Source of the DNA: Candidatus Flexicrinis affinis
GTDB taxonomy: Bacteria > Chloroflexota > Anaerolineae > Aggregatilineales > Phototrophicaceae
Assembly: GCA_016716525.1 (NCBI GenBank)
Contig: JADJWE010000002.1
Location: forward strand, 124,001-188,000
Direction of reading: 5' to 3'
Length of the DNA: 64,000 bases
Part shown: positions 47,165 to 57,362 of the stretch, piece by piece
Numbering within the stretch: position 1 is the stretch's first letter
Layout of the letters: each line of letters begins with the position of its first letter
The notes under the pieces: model-generated
Databases searched by the model: none
What the model was told of the DNA's origin: nothing
What the model saw: the letters and a program-made list of their open reading frames with translations, nothing else
Position numbers and translations under genes: made by a program

Positions 47165-49627
47165 ATGCCAGATTTCCCAGAGATTGAATTGAAGGAACGG
47201 TGCCGCCAGTTCCTCGCCGATGCCGCCAGCGAAGCGAATCGCATGGCGCACGACTATATCGGGGTCGAGCATGTGTTTATTGCCATGACTCGCGGTGACA
47301 CCAGCCTGACGAGCAGTCATCTCATCAAAGCCGGGCTTTCCCCGCGCGAGGTGCGCAACGCGATCAAGACCGAAGTGCGCAACGGCGACGGGCCAACCGT
47401 GGGTGAACACAAGCTGACACCGCGCCTCAAGATGGTCATGTCGATCGCGGTGATGCATGCCGAACAAGCCGCCAAGTTCCACCCGACCGACTATCACATG
47501 CTCACGGCCGTATTGCAGGAAGGCGAAAGTGTGGTCGTCCGCAAGCTGGTCGAGCTAGGCCTCGACGTCAATGCGATGCTGGCCGATCTGGTCGCCAATC
47601 CCGAAGACGGCGGCGACGAGGGCGGTGATGGGGGCACAATTCGCAGCCTGCTGCGCCGCTTCGGCCAAAGCGATGACGACTTCGACCCGTTCGACGGCCC
47701 GGACGATTTCTTCGGTGACGAGGACGTCGAAGAGCTGCTCGCCTCTGCATCGGCGGGCATCCGTGCGACGCCGACCCCGCTGCTAGACAAGTACGGCCGT
47801 GACCTGATCGCGCAAGCGCGCGCCGGCAAGATCGGCCCGGCAATTGCGCGCGAGGCTGAAATCCGCGCGATTGCGCGCACGCTCAGCCGCAGTAAGAAGA
47901 ACAACCCGCTGCTGGTCGGCGATGCTGGTGTCGGCAAAACGGCCGTCGTCGAAGGTCTCGCCTATGCGATCCAGTCGGGCAGTGCGCCGGCATCCCTGCT
48001 CAAATGGCGCATCGTGCAGATCGAGATCGGCGCGCTGGTCGCCGGCACGAGCCTGCGCGGCCAGTTCGAGGAACGCCTTCTCGGCATACTCGAGGAAGCG
48101 AACAACAGTGGCAACGTGATCCTGTTCATCGACGAAATTCACACCATCGTCGGCGCGGGCGAGACGATCGACAGCAACCTCGACGCGGCCAACATTCTCA
48201 AGCCGGCGCTGGCACGAGGCGAACTGATTTGCATCGGCGCGACAACCCACGAGGAATACCGCCGCGCGATCGCCCGCGATCCAGCGCTTGAGCGCCGCTT
48301 CCGCGTGATCGACATCGCGGAGCCCAGTATCGAGGACAGCGTGCAGGTGCTGGTCGGCCAGCAGGCTCGGCTCGAAACGCATCACGGCGTGGTGATTCTC
48401 CCCGAAGCCATCGACTCCGCTGTCACCATGTCGGTGCGCTACCTGACCGATCGGCGCCTCCCAGATAAGGCGCTCGATTTGCTGGATGAGGCGTGCACGC
48501 GGGTCATCATTCGCACCCGCGATCCCGAGATCGAAAGCAGCACGGTCAACGAAGTCCATGCCGACGACGTCGCCCACGTCCTCAGCGAGTGGACAGGCAT
48601 CCCGCTGACCGAACTCACGCGCGACGAACGGCTTCGTCTCGCCCACCTCGAAGACGAACTGCTCGAGCGCGTAATCGGTCAGGACAAGGCAGTCATCACC
48701 GTCGCCGATGCGATCAAGACCGCGCGCGCCGGCCTCAGCAACCCGAACCGGCCAATCGGCGTGTTCCTATTCCTCGGCCCGTCCGGCGTCGGCAAGACCG
48801 AACTGGCCCGCGCGCTGGCGCTGGCATTGTTCGGCAGCGAAGAAGCTATGCTGCGCCTCGATATGTCCGAGTTCCACGATGCCCATACGGCCGCGCGGCT
48901 GATCGGCTCGCCCCCCGGCTATAAGGACGCGAACCGGGGTGGTCAACTCACCGAAGGTCTGCGCAGGCGGCCGTTCTCGGTCGTGCTGCTGGACGAGATT
49001 GAGAAAGCCGCGCCGGAGGTCTTCGACCTATTCTTGCAGGTGTTCGACGAAGGACGGCTGTCCGACGCGCACGGGCGGCGCATTGACTGCCGGCACTCCG
49101 TGTTCATCATGACCAGCAATATCGGGACGCTCGAAGGCGCGCGCAGCGACCTCGGCTTCCGGTCCGGCGACCCGCAGCTCACGCGCGACTTCCGCGCTTA
49201 TCTGGGCAAGCACTTCCGGCCGGAGTTTATCAACCGGCTTGACGAGATCATCACGTTCAGCGCGCTCAGCCGTGACACGCTGCACCGCATCCTCCAGAAG
49301 CATTTGCACGAGGTTCAGGAGCGCATCAGTCAGCAGAAGCTGTCGCTCGTGCTGACCGAGGGAGCGCAGGAAGCGGTGTTGGACGCGGGCTACGATCCGG
49401 CCAACGGCGCGCGCCCGCTGCAGAGAGCGATCGAGCGCATGCTCACGCGCCCCTTGAGCAACTTCATCCTCGTCAACACGCTGGACCCGGAAACGACGAT
49501 TGTCGGGGAACTCGATCCGGACAATCCGCACCGGATCGTCTTCGGTGTCCCGCAGCCCGTCGAACCAACCGAGGACGAAACGCTCAAAGATGACGCGTCG
49601 GTACCCGGCGGTTCCGGCGGAAACTAG
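47165..49627 (+). CDS. clpC: ClpC/ClpA-type AAA+ unfoldase lacking the M-domain
   Basis: 820 residues from the ATG at 47165 (a TTG three codons earlier is possible). N-domain repeats lie at about 5-145 (ERCRQFLADAASEANRMAHDYIGVEHVFIAM). First ATPase: LLVGDAGVGKTAVVEGLA, Walker B VILFIDEIHTIVGAGE. Second ATPase: FLGPSGVGKTELARALA, VVLLDEIEKAAPEVFD. Between them, DLLDEACTRVIIRTRDPEIESSTVNEVHADDVAHVLSEWTGIPL has no room for the ClpC coiled-coil M-domain, as in ClpA. The DLGF sequence after MTSNIGTLEGARS matches the ClpP-binding loop. It probably works with ClpP, not seen here. Monocistronic. Confidence 0.93.
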   Translation: MPDFPEIELKERCRQFLADAASEANRMAHDYIGVEHVFIAMTRGDTSLTSSHLIKAGLSPREVRNAIKTEVRNGDGPTVGEHKLTPRLKMVMSIAVMHAEQAAKFHPTDYHMLTAVLQEGESVVVRKLVELGLDVNAMLADLVANPEDGGDEGGDGGTIRSLLRRFGQSDDDFDPFDGPDDFFGDEDVEELLASASAGIRATPTPLLDKYGRDLIAQARAGKIGPAIAREAEIRAIARTLSRSKKNNPLLVGDAGVGKTAVVEGLAYAIQSGSAPASLLKWRIVQIEIGALVAGTSLRGQFEERLLGILEEANNSGNVILFIDEIHTIVGAGETIDSNLDAANILKPALARGELICIGATTHEEYRRAIARDPALERRFRVIDIAEPSIEDSVQVLVGQQARLETHHGVVILPEAIDSAVTMSVRYLTDRRLPDKALDLLDEACTRVIIRTRDPEIESSTVNEVHADDVAHVLSEWTGIPLTELTRDERLRLAHLEDELLERVIGQDKAVITVADAIKTARAGLSNPNRPIGVFLFLGPSGVGKTELARALALALFGSEEAMLRLDMSEFHDAHTAARLIGSPPGYKDANRGGQLTEGLRRRPFSVVLLDEIEKAAPEVFDLFLQVFDEGRLSDAHGRRIDCRHSVFIMTSNIGTLEGARSDLGFRSGDPQLTRDFRAYLGKHFRPEFINRLDEIITFSALSRDTLHRILQKHLHEVQERISQQKLSLVLTEGAQEAVLDAGYDPANGARPLQRAIERMLTRPLSNFILVNTLDPETTIVGELDPDNPHRIVFGVPQPVEPTEDETLKDDASVPGGSGGN

Positions 49628-49630
49628 CGC

Positions 49631-52069
49631 CTATTCGCTTGGCAGGTCGAATTCAAGTCCCTGCGACCGGACGAACGCCTCCAGCCCTTCTACGCCCAGC
49701 GCCGGTACCCGGAATACGCGGTACTGCTCGTTGTTCAACCACGGCGTGTCTTGGCGTGTGTTCACGATGCGGTCGCGCCCTTCGGGGAACCAGCGCTCAA
49801 GCAGCATCGTTGTGCCCGTGTCCTCAACCGCATACATGAACATGAGGTCGCGCGAGGGGTCGAGCTTGAACTTGCCTTCGCGCAGCGCCGCGTCCTGAAT
49901 CCGCGCCGGCACGTCGCGCGGCGGGATGTCGCCGTTCGGGAACTCGCCGGGGACGAGGCCGGCGTCCATCGCCACACCGCGATAGTCGAAGAAGTTGGCC
50001 GCAGCAAGGATAAACGCGTTGCCCCATGCGCCGTCGCTTTCGGCAAACCCGCGCAAGAATTGTCCCGCCTCGCGTTGGGGCGACCACGAGTTCTGGTAGA
50101 AGTCGTTGTACGGGCCGAACAGCACGGTGTTCGCCCAGCTCAGGCTGTTGAGCGCAAACAGGCCGATCACGGCGACAGACAGGACGCCCGCGGCCCCGCG
50201 CGGCGCAACCCGCCGCAGCGCGCTGACTAGCGCGACGGCGCCAAACGCGGCGAACAGGTATGCGGTCGGCATCGCACCGCTGGCGCGCGTGCTGCTAGGG
50301 TTCTCGACCGGGTTTGAGACAGCCACCGCCGAGGGCACCAACATCAGCAGCAGCACGACGATCAAGAACGCCGAGGCGTACTCTTTCGACCGAATCGTCC
50401 ACATGCCGAACGCCCCCAACCCGACGAGAAACAACGCGCCGGTGAGCGGATCGAAGGCTGGATAGTTCGGCGCGTTGTGGAACCACGCCACGTCACCGCG
50501 GTACGTAAACATGCCCATTGCGCGGACGAAGTTGTTCCCCAACTGCGGCAGGTTGCCGACCAGCGCGGATGCCCGCTCACCGATCGTCGCCTGCCGGCTG
50601 ACGATCGAGCCGTCCTCCAGTGTCTCGGTGATGATGTCGTCGCCCAACAGCCGGCCAGACGCACGCCGCCAGAATTCCTCGGGATGCTCGTTGGAGTACC
50701 GGAACAACGGCACGAAAAACGCGAACGACACGAACGCAATCACAATCAAGTTGAACATTACCGCACGCCGCTCGGCCCAACTGCGTGCGATGACTACTAC
50801 CGCAAACGCCGCCGCGAACACGGCGATCACCGGCAGCATGCGCAGCGCCTGATACGCATACAAGCCAAAGCCGAGCGTCAGGCCGGCCATGACAGCGTCC
50901 TCGCGCCGGTTGAAGCGCATGAGCCGGATGACAAACATCAGGAACACCGCCGTCACCATCGGCGTGAGGATGATGCGCAGGCTGACGCGCGTTACGGCGA
51001 GGTGCCAGTAGCCGACGGCGACGAACAGCGCCGCCGCAAGCCCGAGCAGCGTGCCGAGCCGTTCATCCTTTGCCCCGATCACAACACGCCCAAGCAGGAA
51101 GAAGAGCGGGATGCTCAACAGGCTTTCGAGCGCGCTGGCGATCTTGAGATGGGCGAAGCTCAGCGTCTGCCCGCTCAACGAGCCAAGCGCCGCGACGAAA
51201 TACATCTGGAACGGCTCGCGTCCACCGTTGTTGGCAAAAAATATGTCGCGGCTGCCCTCTAGCACGTTTTGCGCATCGAGCAGCTTCTCGACGTGGTCAC
51301 TTGTCATTTCGGCGGGTAGAGCGCTCAGGCCGTTGAAGCGCGCGTAGACACCGATCACCACGATGAACGCCAGCAGCAGCGCGATCCACGGCTCGCGACG
51401 CGGAAAATCGCGGATTGCGACAAGCCCGCGGCGCACCGCACCCATCGGCTGCGCGTCCTGCGGCGTGAAGGCCAATGCGGCGGCCGCAATCGCCAGCGCC
51501 CAACACAGTGCGCCGACCGCGGAGAACTGGTTGTCGGAATTAAGAATGTACGCGCCAAACATCAGCGGAAGCGACACGATCAGCGGCGCGAGCCGCACGC
51601 CCATTGCGGCGCTGATCGGCATGACCGGATCAATCTCCGCGGACTGCGCCTGCCCGATGCGCAGTGCCGCCGCGCCGAGCACGATCGCCGCGATCCACCA
51701 CGGGAGCGCCGCCCCGGCCGGCACGTCGCGCAGCAGCCCGAGTCGAAACGAATCGTTGGGCTGGTACACCACAGACGTCCCGATGAACGCAAGGACAACT
51801 GCCACGACCAGCATGCCGACCCGGATCAGGTCGAGCCGAGCCGCCGGACTCAGGACACTCTCCCCCGCTTCCTGCCGCGAGGTACGCACCGGTGTGCGCC
51901 GCGGGCGCGGTTCGGCGACGCGCGGCTCCGGGCTGGCGATCGCGGCGAGGTTGCGCGCCGTCGCACGTGGGCGTCGAAGCAAATCGCCCAGCGCCTCCGA
52001 CAAGGTTAATTCCTCGAAGTCGCGTTCGGTTTCTGCCGGCGTAGAATCGTTCTGCCGTTCGTCATTCAT
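49631..52069 (-). CDS. GT39-type membrane glycosyltransferase (Dol-P-Man:protein mannosyltransferase-like)
   Basis: 812 residues with an acidic cytoplasmic N-terminus (residues 1-75) and about 12 membrane helices. The loop after the second third of the protein (NGLSALPAEMTSDHVEKLLDAQNVLEGSRDIFFANNGGREPFQMYFVA) carries the acidic D-H-V/E-K motif and the repeated G-R-E-P of this superfamily, where an aspartate or glutamate in the first outer loop acts in catalysis. A C-terminal outer domain of about 200 residues follows (VEDTGTTMLLERWFPEGRDRIVNTRQD). Its paralogue lies immediately upstream in the same operon. It uses a lipid-linked sugar as donor by family; the acceptor is unknown. Confidence 0.82.
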   Translation of the reverse strand: MNDERQNDSTPAETERDFEELTLSEALGDLLRRPRATARNLAAIASPEPRVAEPRPRRTPVRTSRQEAGESVLSPAARLDLIRVGMLVVAVVLAFIGTSVVYQPNDSFRLGLLRDVPAGAALPWWIAAIVLGAAALRIGQAQSAEIDPVMPISAAMGVRLAPLIVSLPLMFGAYILNSDNQFSAVGALCWALAIAAAALAFTPQDAQPMGAVRRGLVAIRDFPRREPWIALLLAFIVVIGVYARFNGLSALPAEMTSDHVEKLLDAQNVLEGSRDIFFANNGGREPFQMYFVAALGSLSGQTLSFAHLKIASALESLLSIPLFFLLGRVVIGAKDERLGTLLGLAAALFVAVGYWHLAVTRVSLRIILTPMVTAVFLMFVIRLMRFNRREDAVMAGLTLGFGLYAYQALRMLPVIAVFAAAFAVVVIARSWAERRAVMFNLIVIAFVSFAFFVPLFRYSNEHPEEFWRRASGRLLGDDIITETLEDGSIVSRQATIGERASALVGNLPQLGNNFVRAMGMFTYRGDVAWFHNAPNYPAFDPLTGALFLVGLGAFGMWTIRSKEYASAFLIVVLLLMLVPSAVAVSNPVENPSSTRASGAMPTAYLFAAFGAVALVSALRRVAPRGAAGVLSVAVIGLFALNSLSWANTVLFGPYNDFYQNSWSPQREAGQFLRGFAESDGAWGNAFILAAANFFDYRGVAMDAGLVPGEFPNGDIPPRDVPARIQDAALREGKFKLDPSRDLMFMYAVEDTGTTMLLERWFPEGRDRIVNTRQDTPWLNNEQYRVFRVPALGVEGLEAFVRSQGLEFDLPSE

Positions 52070-52104
52070 GCCCTATCACTCCGAGGCGTCGCGCGCCAGC
52101 GCCC

Positions 52105-54289
52105 TCACTCTGTGCTGACGACGTTCTGCGCGCGCAAAAAGTCGAGAAATCCTTGCTGTCCCAACGCCGGGACGCGAAACGTAATCACCGGCTCGGACGA
52201 CTCGTAGCGGGTCCCGACGCGCGTCCACAGCGGTTCTACCTTCCCCTCTGGGAACCAGTTTACCAGCGAATGCAGGCCGGAGACACTCTCGTATGACAAT
52301 ACAAATAGCACGTCCTGATCCGGATCGTACCGCGAAATGCCGCTGTCCTGCGAGTTGGCATACAGCCACGCGGGAATGTCTGCTAAAAGGACGTTGTTGT
52401 TGGGAAAGTGTCCGGGCGGCAGGCCGGCTTGGATCATGACGGCCCGGTAGTCCAGATGGTGCGGAAAGTGGACGAGGTAGGCGTTGCCCCACGTACCCGC
52501 TTCGTCGGCGAATTCCCGCATATACCGGCCAACCTCAGCGGTCGACACCGCCAGCCCCTGATTGGCCGCCGCGTATGCCGTCGAAACGACCGTCCATGCG
52601 TGACTCGCCATCAAGACCGCGACCAGCGCGGGGACGCCGATCCGCACAGCGGTCCTCAGTGCGGCCGGCAAGGCAGCGGCAAGCGTACGCACCGTTGTCA
52701 ACAAGCCGAACGCGATCGCCGCGTACAGCACCGGCATCGCGCCGGTCGTACGGATGCTGTTGGGCACCTCATCCAACCGGGCGAAGGTCGCCACGCCCGG
52801 CATCAACATGATTAAGAAAGCAAGCGCGAGAAACACGGCGATCGGATCGCGCCTTCGGACGATCAACGCCGCGCCGGCGCCTACACCGGCCAGCATCAGC
52901 GCCACCCCTGCCGAATCGACCACCGGATACCCCGGTGCGTTGTACACCGCGAACGTGTCGCCCCGATACGGAAACATCAGCAGGGTGCGCCACAAATTGC
53001 CGGCCAGTACTTGCACCGGGTTGTCCTCGGCACAGCGCCCCGTACCGCCGTCAATGCAGCCGGTCTCGGCCCCCAGCACGATTGCGTTGAACCGGAACCA
53101 GAACGCGGCCGGGTCGTGCGTGACATAGCGCAGCAGCGGCAGGCAGACGGCCGCCGTCATCACCGCCGCGGCGATCAGATTCGCCAGGTAGCGCCTTCGT
53201 TCACCCGCCCCGTGCCGCGTCCACACAGCGCCGATGAAGCACGCCGCAATCACCAGCGCCGGAGCGACCCGCATCGCCTGATAGCTGTACAGCCCCACGC
53301 CCAACAGCAGACCGGCGACGAGCGCGTCCTGACGCCGGTTATGTCGGATGACGCGGATCAGCGACCACAACAAGAGCGCGGTCAGCGGCGGCATGAGCAG
53401 CGGGCGCAGGGTCATCCGCGTCAAGACGACGTACCACGTCCCTATCGCCCCGGCCAGCGCCAGCATCAGTCCGAAGTCGCGCGCGCGGCGAGACCGGCCC
53501 CCGACGATTTCGACCCCGAGGCCGTAGAACGCGAGTATGCCCACAACGCCCTCGATCACGGCTGTGAGCTTGAGGGTAGAGAAATTCGCGCCGCCGGTCA
53601 GGGGAGTCACCAGCGCGTTGAGGTACAGATGCAGCGGCTCGCGGCCCCCGTTGTTGGCAAAGTAGATGTCGCGCCGGCCGTCGAGTATCTGCTGGACGTT
53701 GAGCAGATTCTCGATCTGGTCCGGGACGAGTTCGGGCGGGATGGCCGGCAGCTGCAGCGACCTCACCACGACGCCCAGCGCGACGATGCCCACGAGGGTC
53801 AATGCCGTGTACGGGCGCCGGCGCGGGAACGCGATCAGGGAGGACACGCCGTTTCGCAGCGGGGATGCCCCAGCGGGCATCAAAGCGGCGGTCAGTATAG
53901 CCAACCCGACGATCCAGCTTGCCACGCCGAGCGGCGTGAACGCCTTGTTGGTTTGCAGGGCATAGCCGCCGATCAGCGGAAGCACAGCGGCGGCGATCCA
54001 TCGCCAACGCACCGGGGACGTCACAAGGTCGACCCTCCGCGGCATCGCTGGGAGGCCGTCGCATACCAAGCGCATATGCAAGCGCGCCGAGCGCCAACGC
54101 CGCACCCCAATACGGCAGCGCGCGCTCGACCGGCACGGCGATCATCTCGCCCCACTGGCCGCTTATCTTGTTCGGCGCAAAGACCTGCCAGAAGCCGTGC
54201 TGTCCACAGAAGAGCGCCGCGATCCACAGCGCAAGCCGGACATACCCGGCCAAATCGGCAGCACGAGGACGGTTGGCGGCATGACGCAT
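52105..54289 (-). CDS. Second GT39-type membrane glycosyltransferase, apparent frameshift near the 5' end
   Basis: The open frame from 54105 encodes 666 residues with the same PELVPDQIENLLNVQQILDGRRDIYFANNGGREPLHLYLNA loop as its neighbour. Its N-terminus is missing. A different frame starting at the ATG at 54289 gives MRHAANRPRAADLAGYVRL and a membrane helix that aligns with the paralogue. The two frames join if one base is removed from the CCCC run on the minus strand (plus-strand G at 54014-54017). The 54289 start lies 8 bases after the methyltransferase stop, as expected in an operon. So the gene is either broken or mis-sequenced. Confidence 0.8.
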
Positions 54290-54297
54290 CGCCGTTC

Positions 54298-55149
54298 CTA
54301 CTTGGTCGGCTTGCGTGCTTTCAGGGCGAGGTTTACGGTCGAACGGCCGGGAGGTTCGTCCAGCACGTTGCGGCGGTCGAACCAGTTGAACGCCGCGAGG
54401 CCCATCCGGATCGGGTTGTACCACGGCGCGTCGGGCTGATCGAACTGCGTGCGATCGGCGGTCTGCGCCATGGCCTTCGGCAGCGCGCCGCGTTCCAACA
54501 GCGGTTTGCCGAACCCGTACACCAGATTGTGGATGAACGGGAAGCTGTGGTGCGTGAACGCGCGTTCGTGTTCGACATCAAAGCCCGCGCCCAGCGCCGC
54601 GCTTCGAAGCTGCTCCGGCGTATAGAGGCGCACATGATTGGCCCAAATGCCGGCGAACGGCCCGTGCTGAATGTGCGTCTTGAACACCGATTCGAGCGAC
54701 TTGTTGATCGGGTCCCACCAGAAGGGGTAATTGGCGTGCGGCACGGTGATGACCGCCACGCCGCCCGGCTTGAGCACCCGCAGCGCTTCTTTCAGCCCGC
54801 CCACGTCGTCGTCGATGTGTTCGAGGACTTCTGACAGAATCACGGCGTCGAACGTCTCGTCGGGAAACGGCAGACCGTAAATGTTGGCGCGTACCAGCGA
54901 GATGCCCGGCAGGTGGCCGATGTTGCGCTGCGCCTTCTCAATCACCTCGGCGTCGAGGTCGGCGCCGACCAGCCGCGCCTTGCTGACATACCGCAGCATG
55001 TTGAGGTAAAAGCCGCGCCCGCACGGCATATCGAGGATCACCATGTCGTCGCGCGGTTCGACCCACTCGAACACCGTCTCGACACGCTTCTTGAAAGCCA
55101 TGTCGGCCTCGTTGCGCGTCATGTAGCGGATGACGTCCTTATCGACCAT
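54298..55149 (-). CDS. SAM-dependent methyltransferase (class I)
   Basis: 283 residues from the ATG at 55149. Motif I DMVILDMPCGRGFYL (the D-x-x-C-G-x-G type), motif II acidic residue in LVGADLDAEVIEKA, and motif III region SLVRANIYGLPFPDETFDAVILSEVLEHIDDDVGGLKEALRVLKPGGVAVITVPH, all typical of class I enzymes acting on small molecules or glycans. Motif I has C in the place of the more usual G-x-G-T/S partner but keeps the glycines. It overlaps the GT4 gene by 11 bases and precedes the GT39 pair, so it probably methylates a step of the same glycan or lipid. Confidence 0.88.
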   Translation of the reverse strand: MVDKDVIRYMTRNEADMAFKKRVETVFEWVEPRDDMVILDMPCGRGFYLNMLRYVSKARLVGADLDAEVIEKAQRNIGHLPGISLVRANIYGLPFPDETFDAVILSEVLEHIDDDVGGLKEALRVLKPGGVAVITVPHANYPFWWDPINKSLESVFKTHIQHGPFAGIWANHVRLYTPEQLRSAALGAGFDVEHERAFTHHSFPFIHNLVYGFGKPLLERGALPKAMAQTADRTQFDQPDAPWYNPIRMGLAAFNWFDRRNVLDEPPGRSTVNLALKARKPTK

Positions 55150-56302
55150 CGACCGCGTACTCCCGGAATGTTTGCTCGTACTGGTCCACGGTCTCCTCAA
55201 ACGAGAAGATCGCGTTAATCTCATCGTACGGCTTGACGAACGACTCCGGATGCGCCAGCACGCGGTTAATCGCCTTGCCAAACCCCTCGGGATTGCCCTT
55301 CGGCGCCAGCAGCCCCATCCCCGTCACGCTGACCGGCACGCGGCCGCCCGGTGTGTCGGTCATTACGACCGGCGTGCCGCACAACATGGCCTCGACCTGC
55401 ACCAGCGCGAAGCACTCCGAATCGCTCGGCAGGGCCAGCACGTCGATAGCGGCGAAGAAATCGGCCATGAACTGCATGTCGTCCTTGAGGCCGAGGAAGA
55501 TGAGATGTTCGCGGTACTTGTCTACGATCGGCTTGTATAGATCCCACGTGCTCTCGTACGGAATATCGTACTGACCGGCGAACACGATGCGCGCGTTGGG
55601 GTGCTCCTTGTGAATCTCGTCCAGCGCGCGGATCAGTACATCGGGTCGCTTCTCCTGTACGAACCGGCCCGCATAGCCGATCAACGGCGCGCCGTCGGGC
55701 GACCACTCGGCGCGGAGCTGTGCGGCGCGTTCGGGGTTCGGCGCCGGCATCGTGATCGGCGGATAGATCGGCCGGACCTTTTTGCGCACCGGCGCGAGGT
55801 AGTACGAGTTGTTGGCGTAATCTTCCGAATACGCGATCACGGTTGGCGCGCGCCACGCCATGAAGCGGTAGAACGCGAACATCACCACCGTGATGACCCG
55901 GTTGAGAATACCCGCCGGCAGAATCAGATCGCCGTGATGAGTCGGCACGATCCGACGTCCGGTCAACAGGCCGAGCACGCTCAGCAGCGCCGTCTCAAGC
56001 ATCGGCGTATGGATGCTGACGACGTCGTGCTGGCGCATCAGCTTGTACGCGGCCCAGGGGTACGCTGGCATGTACATGCCGCGGCTGACGGCGAAGGGCA
56101 GCGGCGCCAGGCGAACGATACGCACGCCGTTGATCGTTTCGTCGCGTTCGAGTTCGAGCTTGTGGCGAGCGCACAACACCGTGACACTATGCCCGCGCCG
56201 CACCAACTCTTCAGCAATACGCTGGATGTAAAGCTGCATTCCGGTCCGGTGCGGCAGGTAATACAGCAGGCAGATGAGGATATTGAGTTTGCGTTCGTTC
56301 AT
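55139..56302 (-). CDS. GT4-family glycosyltransferase (GT-B fold)
   Basis: 387 residues. YYLPHRTGMQLYIQRIAEELVRRGHSVTVLCARH is the usual donor-independent N-terminal domain, and GYAGRFVQEKRPDVLIRALDEI begins the C-terminal Rossmann domain. The E-x7-E pattern appears as DSECFALVQVEAMLCGTPVVMTDTPGG, which contacts the nucleotide-sugar phosphate and ribose. Cytoplasmic, peripheral at the membrane. The start overlaps the flippase-like stop by 4 bases (ATGA) and the end overlaps the methyltransferase start by 11, so these genes are translationally coupled. Confidence 0.93.
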   Translation of the reverse strand: MNERKLNILICLLYYLPHRTGMQLYIQRIAEELVRRGHSVTVLCARHKLELERDETINGVRIVRLAPLPFAVSRGMYMPAYPWAAYKLMRQHDVVSIHTPMLETALLSVLGLLTGRRIVPTHHGDLILPAGILNRVITVVMFAFYRFMAWRAPTVIAYSEDYANNSYYLAPVRKKVRPIYPPITMPAPNPERAAQLRAEWSPDGAPLIGYAGRFVQEKRPDVLIRALDEIHKEHPNARIVFAGQYDIPYESTWDLYKPIVDKYREHLIFLGLKDDMQFMADFFAAIDVLALPSDSECFALVQVEAMLCGTPVVMTDTPGGRVPVSVTGMGLLAPKGNPEGFGKAINRVLAHPESFVKPYDEINAIFSFEETVDQYEQTFREYAVDGR

Positions 56303-57333
56303 GCCACTTCCGCGGGGGGAGAGGCTTGTTGCTCAGCCCGCTGTGTGATCTGGCCAAGCGACACGCCCTCAGCCATCATGCCAATGATGCCCAGAATTCC
56401 GTTCACGCCGAGGTTTGTGGCGTGGACGACGATTGCAAAGGCGGTGCCTGCCGCCAGTCCCTCCGGCGTCGACGTGTACCCGAGGGCGCTCAACGCCAAC
56501 AGGATCGAGCCTTCATACGGCCCGACATTCCCGGGCACCGCCGGCAGCGCCACTGCAAACGACGCCGACGCGATGAACAGCAGCGTTGCGACTGCGTCCG
56601 CCTCCGGATAGATCACGAGCATCAACGCCATGCCCGTGAGGAACGACAGGCCCCAACTGATCGCCGTCCACAACAGTGCCGACAACAGCGAGCCGATTCG
56701 GGCGATCGGCTGCAACCCGTTGAGCAAATGGTCGAACATCGTGCGCAGGCGTGGGCGCAGCGGGCTGTCTTTCAGGACCGGCAGCCGGCTGGTCACCGCT
56801 TCGAACAGCGTGGTCGCCCAACCCCGCTTGGCCGCAAGCAGCACCAGAAACAGGAAACCGCCCAGCGCCAAAATCGTCGTGATTACGCCAGTCGTGCGCA
56901 GTGCGTCCGGAACTGGACCCACAGCCAGACCGATCGCCAGAAACACTGCGACGGCCAACAGGTCTAGCAGGCGCTCGACCACGATCGTGCTGGCCGTATG
57001 GAAGAACGGCACACCGTCATCGCCGCGGCTCGCCAGCCACGCCCGCGCGACTTCGCCTAAGCGCATCGGCAGCACGGCGTTGAGCATATAGGCGATGTTC
57101 ATCACGTGGAACGTGCGAGACATGCCCAGTCCGTCGCCAAGCAGCACACGCCAGCGGATTGCCCGGGTGTACAAGCCCAGCGCGGCAAGCAGCGCGGCGG
57201 GGATCACCCACGCGTAATTAGCCGTCCGCAGCGATTCCCACAGCAGGGCAAGGTCGATCTGCCGCGCGATCAACACGATGACGACGCCGCTGACCAACGC
57301 GCCCAGCGCCAATACGCGCCAATGTCGTCTCAA
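56299..57333 (-). CDS. Lysylphosphatidylglycerol synthetase-like (UPF0104/YbhN) membrane protein
   Basis: 344 residues, about eight membrane helices. WRVLALGALVSGVVIVLIARQIDLALLWESLRTANYAWVIPAALLAALGLYTRAIRWRVLLGDGL, MNIAYMLNAVLPMRLGEVARAWLAS and SFAVALPAVPGNVGPYEGSILLALSALG are the three signatures of the flippase domain found in MprF and AglD/YbhN proteins; the aminoacyl-transferase half of MprF is absent. It probably moves a lipid or lipid-linked sugar across the membrane. The TTG at 57333 has GAGGAG 7 bases upstream and is preferred over the GTG at 57342. First gene of the glycan operon. Confidence 0.87.
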   Translation of the reverse strand: MRRHWRVLALGALVSGVVIVLIARQIDLALLWESLRTANYAWVIPAALLAALGLYTRAIRWRVLLGDGLGMSRTFHVMNIAYMLNAVLPMRLGEVARAWLASRGDDGVPFFHTASTIVVERLLDLLAVAVFLAIGLAVGPVPDALRTTGVITTILALGGFLFLVLLAAKRGWATTLFEAVTSRLPVLKDSPLRPRLRTMFDHLLNGLQPIARIGSLLSALLWTAISWGLSFLTGMALMLVIYPEADAVATLLFIASASFAVALPAVPGNVGPYEGSILLALSALGYTSTPEGLAAGTAFAIVVHATNLGVNGILGIIGMMAEGVSLGQITQRAEQQASPPAEVA

Positions 57334-57362
57334 AGGGGACACTCCTCACCGAAAACCGCGTT

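Noticed and set aside
53339..54424. Separate 361-codon gene before the GT39 paralogue
   Set aside because: Only its first 85 or so residues after the ATG at 54289 look real; they are the displaced N-terminus of the GT39 protein, and the rest is out of frame.
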